Shown here piece by piece: positions 45,098-53,280 of a DNA stretch of 64,000 bases. This DNA comes from Bisbaumannia sp015645095. GTDB lineage: Bacteria > Pseudomonadota > Gammaproteobacteria > Pseudomonadales > Halomonadaceae. Under the pieces are notes generated by a model. That model searched no databases. It saw nothing but the letters and a program-made list of their open reading frames with translations, and was not told the DNA's origin. Location: positions 1,612,001-1,676,000 of the forward strand of contig CP141893.1 in NCBI GenBank assembly GCA_036871055.1. The letters run 5' to 3'. The position numbers and the translations under genes are program-made. The number at the start of each line of letters is the position of its first letter. Positions within the stretch are counted from its first letter, which is position 1.

Positions 45098-45821
45098 ACC
45101 CGAGTACGGCATCCTGATCATCGAAGATGATTTCCGTATTGCCGAGATCCATCGCGCCTTCGTGGAGCGCAGTCCCGGCTTCCGCGTCATGGGCGTGGCC
45201 AAGAGCGCCGCCGAGGCCCGCACCCTGCTGGCCGAGGTCGGTGACGCCATCCAGCTGGTGCTGCTGGACGCCTATATTCCCGATGTCCGGGGGCTGGAGC
45301 TGCTGTGGGAGCTCAGGCGCGATCATGGTCACCTGGATATCGTCATGATCACCGCCGCCAAGGAGGTGGAGACCATTCAGGAGGCGCTGCGGGGCGGGGT
45401 CTTCGACTACCTGATCAAGCCCAGCGAGGAGTCGCGCATGGCCCAGATGCTGGCGCGCTTTCGCGACGAGCGCTCGGCCCTGGCCGGCAAGGCGGAGATG
45501 AGCCAGGAGGAACTCGACCGGGTGATGGGCCGGGGGCGCGCCGCGAGCGAGGTGGCGGGGGGCTCCCGGGGACTGCCCAAGGGCATCGATCGCCTGACCC
45601 TGGCCAAGGTGGTGGAAGGGCTCGAGGCCCTCGGCGAGCCCGCCACCGCCATGCAGGCCGCCCGACAGATCGGTGCCAGCCGTTCCACGGCGCGGCGTTA
45701 CCTGGAGTTCCTGGTCTCGGTGGGCGTGGCAGCGGCGGAACTGGGCTATGGTGATGTGGGGAGGCCCGAGCGGCGCTATCGCCTGGTGGGCAGCGCCATA
45801 CCCTGGCTGGAGGCGCCTTGA
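45090..45821 (+). CDS. CitB/DpiA-type response regulator
   Basis: 243 residues. A receiver domain (about 1-125) carries the phospho-acceptor Asp in LVLLDAYIPDVRG and the conserved Lys in YLIKPSEES. A C-terminal winged helix-turn-helix (about 165-235, AARQIGASRSTARRYLEFLVSVG) follows, as in CitB/DcuR. It forms an operon with the kinase and should activate tctCBA. An 8-bp inverted repeat in front of tctC is a candidate binding site. Confidence 0.9.
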   Translation: MSEPEYGILIIEDDFRIAEIHRAFVERSPGFRVMGVAKSAAEARTLLAEVGDAIQLVLLDAYIPDVRGLELLWELRRDHGHLDIVMITAAKEVETIQEALRGGVFDYLIKPSEESRMAQMLARFRDERSALAGKAEMSQEELDRVMGRGRAASEVAGGSRGLPKGIDRLTLAKVVEGLEALGEPATAMQAARQIGASRSTARRYLEFLVSVGVAAAELGYGDVGRPERRYRLVGSAIPWLEAP

Positions 45822-45851
45822 GCGCCGGGGTCAGGGTGCCGTGAACAGAAT

Positions 45852-45882
45852 GGACAAAATGGCCAGAATGCTCGTTTTGTCC
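45852..45882. promoter_or_regulatory. Inverted repeat upstream of tctC, candidate response-regulator operator
   Basis: GGACAAAA (45852-45859) and TTTTGTCC (45875-45882) are a perfect 8-bp pair with 15 bp between and 23 bp centre to centre, about two helical turns. It lies about 30 nt after the regulator gene and 100 nt before tctC. Confidence 0.55.
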
Positions 45883-45981
45883 TTTATGGTCACAAGCTTG
45901 TTGAGGTAAAGGGGCTCTCCTAAGGTTCGGTGGTACGCCCAAGGGCGACTCACAACAACAGACCTAACGTCGGAGAACGCC

Positions 45982-46995
45982 ATGACCGCCACGCCCCTCA
46001 CTTCTCGCAAGCCCGGCCTCAAGCGCCTCGCCCTGCTGGCCCTGCCGCTGGCCGCTCTGGCCGGAACCTCTACCGCCCAGGCCGACTGGGAGCCGACCCG
46101 CCCGGTGGAGTTTATCGCCCCCGCCAACCCCGGCGGTGGCTGGGACACCCTGGTGCGCACCGTTTCCCGGGTGCTCCAGGAGGAGGGCCTGGCCGAACGC
46201 AACTTCGCCCCCATCAATGTGCCGGGGGGCGGCGGTGCCGTGGCCTGGGCGCAGATCGCCCGGGACGGCGGCAACCCCCATAAGCTGTTCGCCACCAGCC
46301 CGCCCATCATCCTGGTGCCCCTGGCCGGCACCTCGCGCTTCGACCACAGCGACTTCACCCCCATCGCCCGGCTGATCACCGATTACTCCATCGTGCTGGT
46401 GCCGGCGGACTCCGAGTACCAGGACCTCAACGACCTGCTCGAGGCGGTGCGCGAGAACCCCAGCCTGAGCATCGGTGGCGGAAGCGCCCCGGGTTCCATG
46501 GATCATATCTCCATGGCCGGCCTGGCCGCCGCCGCGGGCCTGGAGGCGGCCAGCGTCAACTATATCGCCTTCTCCGGCGGGGGCGAGGCCATGACCAACC
46601 TGATGGGCGGCCATGTGGCGGCGGTGATCACCGGCGCCGGCGAGGCCGCCGGCCAGCTGGGCGAGGGCAGCGGGATTCGCGCCCTGGGGGTCTCTTCCCC
46701 CGAGCGCCTGAGCGGCGTGCTCGCCGAGGTGCCCACCTACCAGGAGCAGGGCATCGACTACGGCTTCGATATCTGGCGTGGCGTCATGGGCACCCCGGAC
46801 ATGCCGGAAGAGGCGGTGGCCTACTACGAGGCGCTGTTCGTCGAGATGCTCGAGACCGAGGGCTGGCAGCAGGCCCGCGATCAACTGGGCTGGCTCGATG
46901 CCTACCAGGATGGCGAGACCTTCGGCGCCTTCCTCGATGCCCAGCGCGAGCAGTTCAGCGAGATCCTCGGCGACCTGGGCCTGCTGGGCCGCTGA
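45982..46995 (+). CDS. tctC: Tripartite tricarboxylate transporter substrate-binding protein (TctC)
   Basis: 337 residues with a Sec signal peptide (about residues 1-35, LALLALPLAALAGTSTAQA). The mature protein begins DWEPTRPVEFIAPANPGGGWD, the hallmark of Bug/TctC proteins. It captures a tri- or dicarboxylate in the periplasm for TctAB. The TctCBA order is complete here. The exact ligand, citrate or other, cannot be read from the sequence. Confidence 0.93.
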   Translation: MTATPLTSRKPGLKRLALLALPLAALAGTSTAQADWEPTRPVEFIAPANPGGGWDTLVRTVSRVLQEEGLAERNFAPINVPGGGGAVAWAQIARDGGNPHKLFATSPPIILVPLAGTSRFDHSDFTPIARLITDYSIVLVPADSEYQDLNDLLEAVRENPSLSIGGGSAPGSMDHISMAGLAAAAGLEAASVNYIAFSGGGEAMTNLMGGHVAAVITGAGEAAGQLGEGSGIRALGVSSPERLSGVLAEVPTYQEQGIDYGFDIWRGVMGTPDMPEEAVAYYEALFVEMLETEGWQQARDQLGWLDAYQDGETFGAFLDAQREQFSEILGDLGLLGR

Positions 46996-47067
46996 TCCCT
47001 CGCCTCTCCTTCCCGACTCAAGCCGCGCCGGCGGGGCCTCGTCCCGCCGGCGCGAGGTGGCACTCCC

Positions 47068-47550
47068 ATGACACGACTCAATACCAATCAGATCCTGGCG
47101 ATCCTGATCGCCCTGCTGGCCCTGGGCTACCTGGCCATGGCCTTCCAGATCCCCAGCTTCCCGCTACCACGGCCGGTGGATTCCGACCTCTTTCCCAAGG
47201 TGCTGGGCTTCGTGTTGCTGGGCCTGGCGGGGCTGCTGTTCCTGGAGCGCCCCGGCGTCGATGAGGTGCCCCATGAGCCCAGCGCCGAGGAACGGGCGCT
47301 GCCGCTGTTGCTGCGGCCCTGGTCGCGGGTGGTGATCACCGCCCTGGCGATCGCCGCCTATGCGCTGCTGCTGGTGCCCCTGGGCTTCGTGCTGACCTCC
47401 ACGGCACTGGTCTTCGGCCTGGCTCGTTACTACGGCTACCGCCGCTACGGCGTCAACCTGGCGACCGCCCTGGGCGTGGTACTGGTGCTCTACCTGCTGA
47501 TGACCCGGGTCATGGACGTCTACCTGCCTACCGGCCCGCTGCCCCTGTGA
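47068..47550 (+). CDS. tctB: Tripartite tricarboxylate transporter small membrane subunit (TctB)
   Basis: 160 residues with four membrane helices (N-terminal QILAILIALLALGYLAMAF, C-terminal ALGVVLVLYLLMTRVMDVY). It is the small subunit that pairs with TctA. It starts about 70 nt after tctC and is followed by tctA 24 nt later. Confidence 0.9.
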   Translation: MTRLNTNQILAILIALLALGYLAMAFQIPSFPLPRPVDSDLFPKVLGFVLLGLAGLLFLERPGVDEVPHEPSAEERALPLLLRPWSRVVITALAIAAYALLLVPLGFVLTSTALVFGLARYYGYRRYGVNLATALGVVLVLYLLMTRVMDVYLPTGPLPL

Positions 47551-47574
47551 GCCCCAGCCCGAGAGAGCCTGCCC

Positions 47575-49071
47575 ATGGAATCCTTGAATAACCTGATGTA
47601 TGGCTTCGGCATCGCGCTGGAGCCGATGAACCTGGTCTATGTCTTCGCCGGGGTCTTCGCCGGCACCATCATCGGCATGTTGCCGGGGCTCGGCCCCATC
47701 AGCGCCCTGGCGCTGATGATCCCGCTGACCTTCGCCATGGAGCCCTCCTCGGGACTGATCCTGATGGCGGGGGTCTACTATGGCGCCATCTTCGGTGGCT
47801 CCACCTCCTCGATCCTGCTCAATGCCCCCGGCGTGGCGGGTACCGTCGCCACCTCCTTCGACGGCTACCCCCTGGCCAAGCAGGGGCTGGCCGGCAAGGC
47901 CCTGGCCATCGCCGCCTACGCCTCCTTCGTCGGTGGCACCATCTCCATCGTCTTCCTGATGTTGGTGGCGCCGCTGCTCGGCAAGGTGGCGGTCAGCTTC
48001 GGCCCCGCCGAGTACTTCGCGCTGATGGTGCTGGGCCTGACCGCGGTGGTCTCGCTCTCCGACAAGTCCCTGGTCAAGGGGCTGATCGCCGCCGTGGTCG
48101 GGGTGATGATCTCGATCATCGGTATCGACCTGCAGACCGGCACCGAGCGCTATACCCTCGGCACCCTGCACCTGCTCGACGGCATCGACTTCCTGGTGGT
48201 GGCGCTGGGCATCTTCGCCCTGGCCGAGGTCTTCTACATGCTGCTGCGGGGCGGGGGTGGCAAGGAGCAGCCACGCAACGCCATCGGCTCCCTGAAGCTG
48301 TCGAAGTCCGAGGTCAAGGACATCGCCCCGCCCATCGGGCGTAGCTCGGTGCTGGGCTTCTTCACCGGGGTACTGCCCGGGGCCGGGGCCACCATCGGCT
48401 CCTTCCTCGGCTACAGCATGGAGAAGCGCCTGGCCAAGGACGGTGACACCTTCGGCAAGGGCAATATCAAGGGGGTGGCCGCCCCCGAGGCCGCCAACAA
48501 TGCCGCCTGCACCGGCTCCTTCGTGCCGCTGCTGACCCTCGGCGTACCGGGGTCCGGCACCACGGCGGTGCTGCTCGGCGCCCTGCTGGTGATGGGCGTG
48601 ACTCCGGGGCCGGCGATGCTGGTGGACCGTCCGGACGTCTTCTGGGGGGTGATCGCCAGCATGTACATCGGCAATATCTTCCTGCTGGTGCTCAACCTGC
48701 CGCTGATCCCACTGATCGCCAAGATCCTCGATATGCCGCGGCCGCTGCTGCTGGCGCTGATCCTGATCTTCTGCATGGTGGGGGTCTACGGCATGAGCTT
48801 CAGCATCTTCGACTTGCTGCTGCTGCTCGGCTTCGGCCTGATTGGCCTGGGCATGCGGTTGTTCGGCTTCCCCACCGCGCCGCTGATCCTGGCGCTGATC
48901 CTCGGCGATATCATGGAGGAGTCGATGCGCCGCGCCCTGCAGATCTCCGGCGGCGACTGGATGACCTTTATCGACAAGCCGATCTCCCTGGCGCTGCTGG
49001 TGGTGGCGGCCCTGTCGCTGACCCTGCCGCTGATCAAGAAACTGGTGGTGGCGCGCCGCGCCCGGGTCTGA
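47575..49071 (+). CDS. tctA: Tripartite tricarboxylate transporter large membrane subunit (TctA)
   Basis: 498 residues with about 12 membrane helices. GMLPGLGPISALALMIPLTF and YYGAIFGGSTSSILLNAPG are the conserved TctA motifs, repeated later as FTGVLPGAGATIGSFLGY and VPLLTLGVPGSGTTAVLLG. It is the ion-coupled permease channel of the transporter. It begins ATGGAATCC 24 nt after tctB and ends at a GC-rich hairpin. Confidence 0.94.
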   Translation: MESLNNLMYGFGIALEPMNLVYVFAGVFAGTIIGMLPGLGPISALALMIPLTFAMEPSSGLILMAGVYYGAIFGGSTSSILLNAPGVAGTVATSFDGYPLAKQGLAGKALAIAAYASFVGGTISIVFLMLVAPLLGKVAVSFGPAEYFALMVLGLTAVVSLSDKSLVKGLIAAVVGVMISIIGIDLQTGTERYTLGTLHLLDGIDFLVVALGIFALAEVFYMLLRGGGGKEQPRNAIGSLKLSKSEVKDIAPPIGRSSVLGFFTGVLPGAGATIGSFLGYSMEKRLAKDGDTFGKGNIKGVAAPEAANNAACTGSFVPLLTLGVPGSGTTAVLLGALLVMGVTPGPAMLVDRPDVFWGVIASMYIGNIFLLVLNLPLIPLIAKILDMPRPLLLALILIFCMVGVYGMSFSIFDLLLLLGFGLIGLGMRLFGFPTAPLILALILGDIMEESMRRALQISGGDWMTFIDKPISLALLVVAALSLTLPLIKKLVVARRARV

Positions 49072-49095
49072 GCCAGCTCGACTCTGCCTGCCCAT

Positions 49096-49126
49096 CGACG
49101 GGGCCGCGCCTGGCGCGGCCCCGTCG
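49096..49126 (+). terminator. Hairpin after tctA
   Basis: Fourteen-base arms CGACGGGGCCGCGC and GCGCGGCCCCGTCG flank CTG, 24 nt after the tctA stop; no clear T-run follows. Confidence 0.65.
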
Positions 49127-49177
49127 TCGTCTGCGCCCAAGGTCGGTATGACAGGGCGGGCCTGGGGCGCTATGATT

Positions 49178-49191
49178 GAAACAAGTGTTTT
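49178..49191. promoter_or_regulatory. PsrA-like box upstream of the acyl-CoA dehydrogenase
   Basis: GAAAC-AAGT-GTTTT resembles the PsrA consensus (G/C)AAAC-N2-4-GTTT(G/C) with one mismatch, about 40 nt before the start. A wider inverted repeat GATTGAAA (49174-49181) and TTTCAATC (49205-49212) encloses it. Fatty-acid control is inference. Confidence 0.4.
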
Positions 49192-49232
49192 AATTTTCCA
49201 TCGCTTTCAATCGCCACTCCAAGGAGAGCCCC

Positions 49233-51038
49233 ATGGCCAGCTACCGCGCCCCGCTCCGTGACATGCGCTTCATCCTCAACGAGGTCTGCCAGGCCCCCGA
49301 GGCCTGGGCCGCCATGCCTGCCACCCAGGCCCTGGATGCCGGCCTGGCTGAGGCGATCCTCGAGGAGGGGGCCCGGGTCACCGGCGCCGAGCTCTTCCCC
49401 CTCAACCAGAGCGGCGACGCCGAGGGGTGTCGCTTCGAGGGCGGTGAGGTGCGCACCCCGGCGGGTTTCCAGGCCGCCTTCGCGACCCTGGCCGAGGGCG
49501 GCTGGTTCGGCCTGGGGGGCAACCCGGAGCATGACGGCCAGGGCATGCCCAAGCTGCTCACCGTGGCCTTCGAGGAGATGCTCTACGCTACCAATACCGG
49601 CTTCGCCCTCTATCCGGCGCTGAACAGCGGCGCCACCCTGCTGCTCGACAGCCACGCCGATGCGGCCACCAAGGCGTGCTATCTGCCGAGGATGTATGCC
49701 GGCCAGTGGCTGGGCACCATGTGCCTCACCGAACCCCACTGCGGCACCGACCTGGGGCTGATCAAGACCCGCGCCGAACCGCTGGATGAGGGGCGCTATG
49801 CGATCACCGGCACCAAGATCTGGATCACCGGCGGCGAGCACGATATGGCCGAGAACATCGTTCACCTGGTGTTGGCCAAGTTGCCGGACGCCCCGGCGGG
49901 CTCCCGGGGTATCTCGCTGTTCCTGGTGCCCAAGTTCAAGGTCGACGACCAGGGCGAGCTCGGCGAGCGCAATGCCCTGAGCTGCGGTGGCCTGGAACAC
50001 AAGATGGGCATCAAGGGCAGCGCCACCTGCGTGATGAACTTCGACGGCGCCGAGGGCATCCTGATCGGTGAGCCCCACCAGGGCCTGGCGGCCATGTTCA
50101 CCATGATGAACTACGAGCGCCTCTCCATCGGCATCCAGGGCCTCGGCCTCGGCGAGGTGGCCTACCAGAGCGCCATGGACTTCGCTCGGGAGCGGCGCCA
50201 GAGCCGCGCCCCGAGCGGGCCGGCCGAGCCCGAGGCCGCCGCCGATCCCATCCTGGTGCATCCCGATGTGCGCCGCATGGCCCTTGATGTGCGGGCCTGG
50301 AACGAAGGCGGTCGCGCCTTCACCGCCTTCGTCGCCGGTCAGCTCGACCTGGCCAAGTTCCACCCCGAGGCGGCGGTGCGGGAGGAGGCCGATGCGCTGG
50401 TGGCGCTGCTCACCCCGGTGGCCAAGGCCTTCCTCACCGATCGTGGCTTCGAGGCCACGGTCACCGCCCAGCAGCTCTATGGCGGCAACGGCTACTGCGT
50501 GGAGTGGGGCGCCGAGCAGTACGTGCGCGATGCGCGCATCGCCATGATCTACGAGGGCACCAACGGCATCCAGGCCATGGACCTGGTGGGACGCAAGCTG
50601 GCCCGCAACCGCGGCGCCTACCTGACCCGCTTCGCCGCGGCCATGCGCGCCGACCTGGCCGCGGGGGGCGACGCCGAGATCGCCGATTTCCGCGATGCCG
50701 CCGGCCAGGCCCTGGCCCGCCTCGAGGCGGTCAGCGATGGCCTGCTGGCACGCGGAGCCACGGATCCCAACGAGCTGGGGGCCGCCGCCACCGACTATCT
50801 GGAGCTGCTGGGCCTGGTCGCCTACGCCTGGATGTGGTGGAAGATGGCTCGGGCCGCCCGCCACGGCCTGGCCGCGGACGGCGCCAGCGGCGAGGCCTTC
50901 TATCGCGCCAAGCTGGCGGTGGGGCGGTATTTCCTGAGCCGCCAGCTGCCCAAGACGCTGACCCTGGAGGCACGCATCCAGGGCGGTGTCGAGCCACTGA
51001 TGCACCTGGCCGAGGAGGCCTTCTACCCGGTCGATTGA
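49233..51038 (+). CDS. Acyl-CoA dehydrogenase, DmdC-like (about 600 residues)
   Basis: 601 residues, the longer acyl-CoA dehydrogenase form with an extra C-terminal domain, as in DmdC. The FAD/substrate region is TMCLTEPHCGTDLGLIKTRAE and KIWITGGEHDM. The AEQYVRDARIAMIYEGTNGIQAMDLVGRK segment holds the expected Glu of the active site. It oxidises an acyl-CoA or methylthioacyl-CoA to the enoyl form and hands electrons to ETF; the substrate is not determined. The start at 49233 follows AAGGAGA. Its last 34 codons are duplicated 146 bp downstream. Confidence 0.88.
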   Translation: MASYRAPLRDMRFILNEVCQAPEAWAAMPATQALDAGLAEAILEEGARVTGAELFPLNQSGDAEGCRFEGGEVRTPAGFQAAFATLAEGGWFGLGGNPEHDGQGMPKLLTVAFEEMLYATNTGFALYPALNSGATLLLDSHADAATKACYLPRMYAGQWLGTMCLTEPHCGTDLGLIKTRAEPLDEGRYAITGTKIWITGGEHDMAENIVHLVLAKLPDAPAGSRGISLFLVPKFKVDDQGELGERNALSCGGLEHKMGIKGSATCVMNFDGAEGILIGEPHQGLAAMFTMMNYERLSIGIQGLGLGEVAYQSAMDFARERRQSRAPSGPAEPEAAADPILVHPDVRRMALDVRAWNEGGRAFTAFVAGQLDLAKFHPEAAVREEADALVALLTPVAKAFLTDRGFEATVTAQQLYGGNGYCVEWGAEQYVRDARIAMIYEGTNGIQAMDLVGRKLARNRGAYLTRFAAAMRADLAAGGDAEIADFRDAAGQALARLEAVSDGLLARGATDPNELGAAATDYLELLGLVAYAWMWWKMARAARHGLAADGASGEAFYRAKLAVGRYFLSRQLPKTLTLEARIQGGVEPLMHLAEEAFYPVD

Positions 51039-51048
51039 TTCACGGCCC

Positions 51049-51074
51049 GAGCGCCCCGGTGGGGCGCTCTTTAT
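51049..51074 (+). terminator. Intrinsic terminator after the acyl-CoA dehydrogenase
   Basis: Arms AGCGCCCC and GGGGCGCT flank GGT and are followed by CTTTATT. It separates the two tail copies. Confidence 0.8.
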
Positions 51075-51079
51075 TCGGC

Positions 51080-51184
51080 CTTAGCCGCCAGCTGCCCAAG
51101 ACGCTGACCCTGGAGGCACGCATCCAGGGCGGCGCCGGGCCGCTGATGGGCCTGGCCGAGGAGGCCTTCTATCCGATCGATTGA
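51080..51184 (+). repeat. Displaced second copy of the acyl-CoA dehydrogenase 3' end
   Basis: 105 bp matching the last 105 bp of the gene (50934-51038), in frame to its own TGA. Nine positions differ; of eight changed codons four are synonymous, and the others give V to A, E to G, H to G and V to I. It has no start codon or ribosome-binding site of its own, and its own hairpin follows. Confidence 0.92.
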
Positions 51185-51212
51185 TGGATCGATTCCCCCA
51201 TGATGCAGCCGC

Positions 51213-51236
51213 CAGGGCGTCCGAGAGGACGCCCTG
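51213..51236 (+). terminator. Hairpin after the displaced acyl-CoA dehydrogenase tail
   Basis: Arms CAGGGCGTCC and GGACGCCCTG flank GAGA. The T-run is poor. It plays the same positional part after the displaced tail as the terminator at 51049-51074 does after the intact gene. Confidence 0.6.
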
Positions 51237-51413
51237 CTGCGTTCTCGGCGCTACTCGGCCGATGGTGGTGCAATGCCACCGGGTCATGCACCCCGATGGT
51301 GGGGTGGGGCCATGGCACCGGGGGTGCCTGAGGTCGGGGCGCCTGCTTAATCCATTGATTTTAAATATTTAATTTTCTGTCCGCCCGTCTTGGCGCGATT
51401 CATGCCCTTCTCC

Positions 51414-51435
51414 TTGTATACCAGTTGGCATACCA
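51414..51435. promoter_or_regulatory. Paired palindromic operators before allophanate hydrolase
   Basis: TTGTATACCA (51414-51423) and TGGCATACCA (51426-51435) are two near-palindromes of TGGTATACCA type, centres 12 bp apart, lying directly against the ribosome-binding site. Such sites suit GntR/FadR-type dimers; a GntR gene is the third gene of this operon. Confidence 0.6.
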
Positions 51436-51447
51436 CAAGGAGGCGTG

Positions 51448-53280
51448 ATGTTACCGCAGCTAGAGGGCATCGGTTGGACCCTGGGACGTTGGCAGAAGGC
51501 GCAGCGGGACGGGCGGGGACTGGAGCGACTGCAACGGCTCTCCCTGGCGCTCGATGCCGAGGACCCGGCATGGATCGAGCGGGTGGATGCCGAGCGTCTG
51601 GAGGCGCAGTGGGTCGCCCTCGCGGCCCGGGAGGCGAAGGGAGAGGCGCTGCCGCTCTATGGCGTGCCCTTCGCCATCAAGGACAACATCGATGCACGGG
51701 GCTGGCCGACCACTGCGGCCTGCCCGGCGTTCGCCTATCGGGCCGAGCAGGATGCCGGCGTGGTGGCACGGCTGCGTGAGGCCGGGGCGATCCTGATTGG
51801 CAAGACCAACCTCGATCAGTTCGCCACCGGCCTGGTGGGAACTCGCTCACCCTATGGCGCGGTGCCCAACACCTTCGATGCCCGCTATGTCTCCGGGGGC
51901 TCCAGCTCGGGGTCGGCCTCGGTGGTGGCTCGAGGGCTGGTGCCCTTCGCCCTGGGCACCGATACCGCGGGGTCGGGACGGGTGCCCGCCGGCTTCAACA
52001 ACATCGTCGGCCTCAAGCCGACCCGTGGCTGGTTGTCGACCTCGGGCGTGGTGCCGGCTTGCCGCTCCCTGGACTGCGTCTCGATCTTCGCCCTGAGCGT
52101 CGAGGATGCCGCCTGGGTGGCGGCATTGATCGGGGAGGGCGGCGAGGATGCCCGTGACCCTTATGCGCGCCTCGATCCCCGAACCGCCCCGGCGGCCATG
52201 CCCCGGCGCCCGAGGCTGGCGATTCCCGACACCCTGATCTTCTTCGGTGACCGGCAGATGCAGGCCGCCTTCGCCCGGGCCCGGGAGACGCTCGGGGAGC
52301 TGGCGGAATTGGTCGAGATCGATTTTCGTCCCTTCGCCGAGCTGGCCGAGCTGCTCTATCGGGGACCCTGGGTCGCCGAGCGCACCCATGCGGTCGGCGA
52401 ACGCCTGCTGGCGCACCCCGAGTGCCTGGATCCGACGGTGGCCGCCATCGTTCGCCAGGGCCACGACTACGATGCCCTGGCCACCTTCGAGGCCGACTAT
52501 CGACGCATGGCCCTGAGCCGGGAGATTCGCCAGGCGCTGGCCGAGGTGGACGCCCTGGTGGTGCCGACCTCGCCGACGCTGCGCACCCTCGCCGAGATGG
52601 CGGAGGAGCCGATTCACTACAACAGTCAATTCGGTACCTACACCAACTTCACCAACCTGGCCGACCTCTGTGCCCTGGCGCTGCCCGCGCCCTGGCGCGA
52701 CGACGGCCTGCCCGCAGGCATTACCCTGATCGCCCCGGCCTGGCACGACCGTGCCCTGGCCGATTTCGGGTGCCGCTGGCAGGCGCACTGCGCCTTGCCT
52801 CTGGGCGCCACCGGGCTGGCCTGGCACGAGGCCGCCGAGTCGCCGGTGGCTCGGCCCTCGCCAGCGGCCGGCTGGGTGCGCCTGGCGGTGGTCGGCGCCC
52901 ATCTCACCGGCATGCCTCTCAATCACCAGCTCACCAGCCGGCGGGCCAGCCTGGTCGAGGCCACTCACACCGCCCCGGAGTATCGGCTCTACGCCCTGGC
53001 CGGCACCGTGCCGCCCAAGCCGGGGCTGGCGCGCGACCCGCGCCATGGCGCTGCCATCGCGGTGGAGCTCTGGGACCTTCCCTTGGCGAATTTCGGTGAA
53101 TTCGTCGCCGAGATCCCGGCGCCGCTGGGCATCGGGACCCTGCGCCTGGCCGATGGCCGCGAGGTCAAGGGCTTCATCTGTGAGCCCTGGGCGCTGGAGG
53201 AGGCCACCGATATCACCCATTTCCAGGGGTGGCGTGCCTACATGGCCCACCGTCAAGCCGAGCCGGAGGTGCTGTCATGA
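51448..53280 (+). CDS. atzF: Allophanate hydrolase (AtzF type)
   Basis: 610 residues. An amidase-signature domain (about 1-450) has the catalytic Lys in GVPFAIKDNID, the cis-Ser region SGGSSSGSASVVA and the Ser of GTDTAGSGRVPA. A C-terminal domain (about 460-610) is typical of full-length allophanate hydrolases. It hydrolyses allophanate to two CO2 and two NH3, finishing the urea carboxylase route. AAGGAGG at 51437-51443 favours the ATG at 51448 over the GTG at 51445. Its stop overlaps the urea carboxylase start (ATGA). Confidence 0.93.
   Translation: MLPQLEGIGWTLGRWQKAQRDGRGLERLQRLSLALDAEDPAWIERVDAERLEAQWVALAAREAKGEALPLYGVPFAIKDNIDARGWPTTAACPAFAYRAEQDAGVVARLREAGAILIGKTNLDQFATGLVGTRSPYGAVPNTFDARYVSGGSSSGSASVVARGLVPFALGTDTAGSGRVPAGFNNIVGLKPTRGWLSTSGVVPACRSLDCVSIFALSVEDAAWVAALIGEGGEDARDPYARLDPRTAPAAMPRRPRLAIPDTLIFFGDRQMQAAFARARETLGELAELVEIDFRPFAELAELLYRGPWVAERTHAVGERLLAHPECLDPTVAAIVRQGHDYDALATFEADYRRMALSREIRQALAEVDALVVPTSPTLRTLAEMAEEPIHYNSQFGTYTNFTNLADLCALALPAPWRDDGLPAGITLIAPAWHDRALADFGCRWQAHCALPLGATGLAWHEAAESPVARPSPAAGWVRLAVVGAHLTGMPLNHQLTSRRASLVEATHTAPEYRLYALAGTVPPKPGLARDPRHGAAIAVELWDLPLANFGEFVAEIPAPLGIGTLRLADGREVKGFICEPWALEEATDITHFQGWRAYMAHRQAEPEVLS

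Larger units (their letters stand above)
51039..51447. other. Intergenic region with duplicated gene tail and promoter
   Basis: About 409 bp hold, in order, a terminator of the acyl-CoA dehydrogenase (51049-51074), a second copy of its tail (51080-51184), a second hairpin (51213-51236), then an AT-rich promoter zone (51345-51400) and paired operators just before the allophanate hydrolase start. Confidence 0.8.

Noticed and set aside
50504..51184. A second, shorter protein ending with the displaced acyl-CoA dehydrogenase tail
   Set aside because: The frame upstream is the shifted frame of the acyl-CoA dehydrogenase gene; no start signal precedes the displaced tail.
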